DNA from: an uncultured Prevotella sp.
Lineage (GTDB): Bacteria; Bacteroidota; Bacteroidia; Bacteroidales; Bacteroidaceae
Assembly (NCBI GenBank): GCA_905202125.1
Contig: CAJKQX010000087.1
Coordinates: 1 to 8,920, forward strand
Length of the DNA stretch: 8,920 nucleotides
Direction of reading: 5' to 3'
A program made the translations under genes and the position numbers. The notes below the pieces were generated by a model that did no database searches, was not told the origin of the DNA, and worked only from the letters and a program-made list of their open reading frames with translations. Of the stretch, positions 6,106 to 8,920 are shown in pieces (the stretch's first letter is position 1; each line of letters starts with the position of its first letter).

Positions 6106-6140
6106 AACTTTCCACGGGAAACATTGTTTATCGGAAAGTT
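6106..6140. promoter_or_regulatory. Inverted repeat over the flavoprotein promoter, candidate operator
   Basis: AACTTTCC (6106-6113) and GGAAAGTT (6133-6140) form a perfect 8-bp inverted repeat. A smaller dyad, AAAC/GTTT (6119-6122/6126-6129), sits inside it. The element covers the predicted -33 TTG and part of the spacer, a position from which a bound protein would block RNA polymerase. The cognate regulator is not identifiable here. Confidence 0.45.
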
Positions 6141-6153
6141 CTTTGTATCTTTA
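6124..6153 (+). promoter_or_regulatory. Predicted promoter of the flavoprotein-rhodanese fusion gene
   Basis: TTG at 6124-6126 serves as the -33 element and TATCTTTA at 6146-6153 as the -7 box (7 of 8 matches to TAnnTTTG), separated by 19 bp, the typical Bacteroidetes spacing. Transcription would start near 6160, giving a leader of about 60 nt. Confidence 0.6.
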
Positions 6154-6158
6154 TAACA

Positions 6159-6173
6159 CCTTCCTGCGGAAGG
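6159..6173 (+). promoter_or_regulatory. Leader hairpin at the predicted transcript 5' end
   Basis: CCTTCC (6159-6164) and GGAAGG (6168-6173) form a perfect stem with a three-base loop, almost exactly at the predicted start of the transcript. A hairpin at the 5' end can protect mRNA from decay; as DNA it could also be an operator half overlapping the start site. The following leader is A-rich without a Shine-Dalgarno site. Confidence 0.4.
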
Positions 6174-6218
6174 AAACCAAACAGACAGATTACCAACACA
6201 TAAAAAAACATAACAACA

Positions 6219-8690
6219 ATGAGCGAAAAGAAGAAACAGAGATACCTCATAGTAGGAGGTGTGGCGGGAGGAGCCACAGCCGCCGCGAGAATGAGAAGGC
6301 TGACGGAGGAGGCCGAGATAGTATTGTTCGAGAAAGGGGCGTACATATCATACGCCAACTGCGGACTGCCGTACTACATCGGCGGGGTGATAGCCGACAG
6401 GGAGCGGCTGTTCGTGCAGACACCGGAGGCCTTCGGCAGGCGGTTCAACATAGACGTGAGGGTGAACAGCGAGGTGACAGCCATAGACACGGCCGGCAAG
6501 ACCGTGACGGTGAGGACGAAGGACGGGCGGACTTATACCGAGCCTTACGACAAGCTGCTGCTCTCGCCGGGTGCGTCACCCGTGCGGCCACCGCTGCCGG
6601 GCATTGACTCGGAGGGCATCTTCACGCTGAGGAACGTTGACGACACGGACAGGATAAAGGCTTACGTGACGGAGCGCGGCGTAAGGCGCGCGGTCATTGT
6701 TGGCGGAGGGTTCATCGGCCTGGAGATGGCGGAGAACCTTGTCCACGCCGGAGCGCAGGTGGCGGTGGTGGAGATGGCTCCGCAGGTGATGGCGCCGATA
6801 GACTTCTCCATGGCCGCGCTGGTGCATGAACACCTGACGCAGCACGGCGTAAAGCTGTACCTCGAACAGGCGGTGGAGTCGTTCTCAAGGGAGGACGGCA
6901 GGCTGACGGTGCATTTCAAGTCGGGCATATCGCTCGAGACAGACATGGTGCTGCTGTCGATAGGCGTGAGGGCCGAGACAGGACTGGCCGTACAGGCCGG
7001 ACTGAAACTGGGCGAGATGAGGGGAATATATGTCAACGAATACTTGCAGACGTCTGACGAGAGCGTCTATGCCGTGGGCGACGCGATAGAGTTCCCCCAC
7101 CCCATAACGGGCAAGCCGTGGCTGAACTTCCTTGCCGGGCCGGCCAACAGGCAGGCGAGGATAGTGGCGGACAACATGGTCTGCGGCAACAGCGTGAGGT
7201 ATGAGGGGGCGATAGGCACGGCCGTGGCAAAGGTGTTCGACCTCACCGTAGCCTCAACAGGACTGCCGGCCAAGCGGCTGAAGCAGATGGAGATGCCTTA
7301 CCTCTCGGCAACCATACACTCTGGGGCGCACGCCGGCTACTATCCCGGTGCGCTGCAGATGGACATAAAGATAACGTTCTCGCCCGAGGACGGACGGCTG
7401 TACGGTGCGCAGATAGTGGGATATGACGGCGTTGACAAGCGCATAGACCAGTATGCGCTCGCCATAAAACAGGGGGCGACGGTGGAACAGCTGACGCGTA
7501 TGGAGCACGCCTACGCCCCGCCGTTCTCATCGGCGAAAGACCCTGTGGCCATATCGGGCTACGTGGCCGGCAACATACTGAGCGGAAAGATGTCGCCGCT
7601 GTACTGGCGCGAGCTGCGGGATGCCGACCTGTCAAAGGTCACACTGATAGACGTAAGGACGGCGGACGAGGCCGCCCTTGACACCATTCCGGGCGCGGTG
7701 AACATTCCTTTGGACGACATACGTGACCGTCTGGCCGACATCCCTGCGGACAAGCCGGTGTGGCTCTTCTGCGGTGTGGGACTGCGCGGCTACTTGGCAT
7801 CCAACATTCTGAAAGACAGGGGGTACAAGGATGTGCGCAACCTCATCGGCGGACTCAAGACATACAAGGCCGCAACGGCCAAGATTGCCACTCCCGACGG
7901 CTTTGACACGTGTGACAACACGGCCTCATGCGCCGCCCCGCAATGCAAGGAGGCGGTGGAGACGCTGACGGTGGATGCCTGCGGAATACAGTGTCCCGGC
8001 CCCATAATGAAGCTGAAACAGGCCATGGAGAGCCTCGAACCGGGCAGGGTATTGGAGGTGAGAGCCACCGACGCGGGATTCCCCCGCGACGCGGAGGCAT
8101 GGTGTAACACCACCGGCAACCGCTTCATAGACAAGCGTTCAGAGGGCGGAGTGCAGATAGTGAGGATAGAGAAGGCGGCGCAAAAGCCTGCGGAGAGCGC
8201 ACTGCAGTGCCGGCCGGAGGCGCAGGGCAAGACGTTCATCATGTTCAGCGACGACCTCGACAAGGCTCTCGCCACCTTCGTCCTGGCCAACGGAGCGGCG
8301 GCGACAGGGCAGAAGGTGACCATATTCTTCACCTTCTGGGGACTGAACACCATAAAGAAAGCCCGCAAACCGGAGGTGAAGAAGGACACCTGGGGCAGGA
8401 TGTTCGGATGGATGCTGCCCTCAGACTCCACCAAGCTCTCCCTCTCAAAGATGAACATGATGGGCATGGGGGCCAAGATGATGCGCCACCTGATGGCCGA
8501 GAAGGGCGTGGACTCGCTGGAGACACTGCGCCAGCAGGCCATAGACAACGGCGTGGAGTTCATCGCCTGCCAGATGTCCATGGACGTGATGGGCGTGAAA
8601 CGCGAGGAACTGCTTGACAACGTCACCGTAGGCGGAGTGGCCACATACATGGAAAGAGCCGGCCAGGCCAACGTGAACCTCTTCATCTAA
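6219..8690 (+). CDS. CoA-disulfide-reductase-like flavoprotein fused to rhodanese, TusA and DsrE domains
   Basis: An 823-residue cytoplasmic protein with four joined sulfur-handling modules. Residues 1-440 are a pyridine-nucleotide disulfide oxidoreductase of the CoA-disulfide reductase/NADH oxidase group: FAD motif VGGVAGG (12-18), redox Cys48 in YANCGLPYY, NAD motif VGGGFIGLEM (151-160), flavin motif YAVGDA (274-279) and the conserved AYAPPFSSAKDP (421-432). Residues 450-545 are a rhodanese domain with Cys508 in FCGVGLRG. Residues 572-640 are TusA-like with the CPGP motif at Cys582. Residues 660-823 are DsrE/F-like with Cys774 in FIACQMS. CoA-disulfide reductase-rhodanese proteins reduce persulfides and polysulfides, and TusA and DsrE proteins carry sulfane sulfur. 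A relay of persulfide sulfur through Cys508, Cys582 and Cys774 to the flavin site is therefore plausible but inferred. It has its own promoter and terminator, so it is probably monocistronic. The coding sequence is GC-rich and uses AGG and ATA codons heavily, especially near its start. The ATG at 6219 follows an A-rich leader and begins just before the FAD motif. Confidence 0.93.
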   Translation: MSEKKKQRYLIVGGVAGGATAAARMRRLTEEAEIVLFEKGAYISYANCGLPYYIGGVIADRERLFVQTPEAFGRRFNIDVRVNSEVTAIDTAGKTVTVRTKDGRTYTEPYDKLLLSPGASPVRPPLPGIDSEGIFTLRNVDDTDRIKAYVTERGVRRAVIVGGGFIGLEMAENLVHAGAQVAVVEMAPQVMAPIDFSMAALVHEHLTQHGVKLYLEQAVESFSREDGRLTVHFKSGISLETDMVLLSIGVRAETGLAVQAGLKLGEMRGIYVNEYLQTSDESVYAVGDAIEFPHPITGKPWLNFLAGPANRQARIVADNMVCGNSVRYEGAIGTAVAKVFDLTVASTGLPAKRLKQMEMPYLSATIHSGAHAGYYPGALQMDIKITFSPEDGRLYGAQIVGYDGVDKRIDQYALAIKQGATVEQLTRMEHAYAPPFSSAKDPVAISGYVAGNILSGKMSPLYWRELRDADLSKVTLIDVRTADEAALDTIPGAVNIPLDDIRDRLADIPADKPVWLFCGVGLRGYLASNILKDRGYKDVRNLIGGLKTYKAATAKIATPDGFDTCDNTASCAAPQCKEAVETLTVDACGIQCPGPIMKLKQAMESLEPGRVLEVRATDAGFPRDAEAWCNTTGNRFIDKRSEGGVQIVRIEKAAQKPAESALQCRPEAQGKTFIMFSDDLDKALATFVLANGAAATGQKVTIFFTFWGLNTIKKARKPEVKKDTWGRMFGWMLPSDSTKLSLSKMNMMGMGAKMMRHLMAEKGVDSLETLRQQAIDNGVEFIACQMSMDVMGVKREELLDNVTVGGVATYMERAGQANVNLFI

Positions 8691-8720
8691 GGCCGCGGCA
8701 GCAAGGAGAACGACAATAGT

Positions 8721-8771
8721 AAAGGCGGTTTATCTTAAGCGTATAGCCTGAGACAAACCGCCTTTTCTTTT
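8721..8771 (+). terminator. Rho-independent terminator of the flavoprotein fusion gene
   Basis: AAAGGCGGTTT (8721-8731) pairs perfectly with AAACCGCCTTT (8755-8765), with TCT/AGA (8733-8735/8751-8753) extending the stem. The T-rich tract TTTTCTTTTGT follows. It starts 30 nt after the stop codon. The A-rich upstream arm means it could also act on a minus-strand transcript arriving from the right. Confidence 0.88.
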
Positions 8772-8847
8772 GTCATATATGGTCTTATAAAAAAGGATTA
8801 TCAAAAAAGGCAAGAATATAATGTAGAAGTTTTTTCTAAGTAACTGT

Positions 8848-8920
8848 TCAGAATTGATTTAATGTTGGTTCATCCCCGAATAGCGTTGGTATTGTCATGT
8901 AATCCCAGTAATAGGAGTTT
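8848..8920 (-). CDS. Possible 3' tail of a gene entering from the right edge
   Basis: The minus strand is open for the last 23 codons and ends in TGA at 8848-8850; the tail reads YYWDYMTIPTLFGDEPTLNQF. The composition looks protein-like, and the gene would converge on the terminator at 8721-8771. The stretch is short enough to be open by chance, and I do not recognise the family. Confidence 0.3.
   Translation of the reverse strand, partial: NSYYWDYMTIPTLFGDEPTLNQF

Noticed and set aside
7790..8686. A 298-codon open frame on the minus strand
   Set aside because: It is antisense to the rhodanese-TusA-DsrE part of the fusion protein, where recognisable motifs are all on the plus strand.
1..8920. 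CRISPR array, tRNA or rRNA
   Set aside because: No regularly spaced repeats with unique spacers and no tRNA cloverleaf or rRNA signature sequences were seen.

Overview
The window looks like a Bacteroidales chromosome, most likely Prevotellaceae or a near relative; the genus cannot be fixed by eye. The signs are TAnnTTTG-type promoter -7 boxes, start codons with A-rich leaders instead of Shine-Dalgarno sites, and a hybrid two-component system of the type typical of this phylum. There are three complete genes, widely spaced with long structured intergenic regions, and possibly the 3' tail of a fourth at the right edge. I see no tRNA, rRNA, CRISPR array or transposase gene.

Layout. Positions 1-341 are non-coding and hold two hairpins. 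Positions 342-2075 (minus) encode a 577-residue member of the cholesterol-dependent cytolysin (CDC)/CDC-like pore-former superfamily. It has no signal peptide, an Arg-rich and Ser/Gly-rich N-terminus, a domain-4-like C-terminal region without the cholesterol-binding undecapeptide, and a Gly-rich tail. Positions 2076-2524 carry its predicted promoter, a 21-bp-period direct repeat just upstream of that promoter, a long hairpin, and copy 1 of a roughly 190-bp palindromic repeat. Positions 2525-5335 (minus) encode a 936-residue one-protein two-component system (periplasmic TPR sensor, histidine kinase, receiver, AraC-type DNA-binding domain). Positions 5336-6218 hold its promoter region with two near-identical 17-bp palindromic elements, copy 2 of the repeat, a UUCG-loop hairpin, a long nested hairpin, and the promoter, possible operator and leader of the next gene. 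Positions 6219-8690 (plus) encode an 823-residue fusion of CoA-disulfide-reductase-like flavoprotein, rhodanese, TusA and DsrE domains, followed by a clear terminator. The last 73 bases may be the end of a minus-strand gene.

How the parts may fit. The most interesting reading is a sensor-controlled pore-forming protein. The AraC-type output domain is encoded next to, and in the same orientation as, the CDC-like gene. The CDC-like promoter carries tandem sites with the geometry AraC-family activators use (two direct repeats 21 bp apart, the inner one abutting or overlapping the -33 region). That link is inference. The flavoprotein fusion is transcribed divergently and looks like a separate persulfide/sulfur-handling function. 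The two palindromic repeats bracket the sensor gene in direct orientation and differ by compensatory changes in their stems, so they are related structured elements. The cytolysin gene is visibly less GC-rich than the other two genes, which fits acquisition by transfer.
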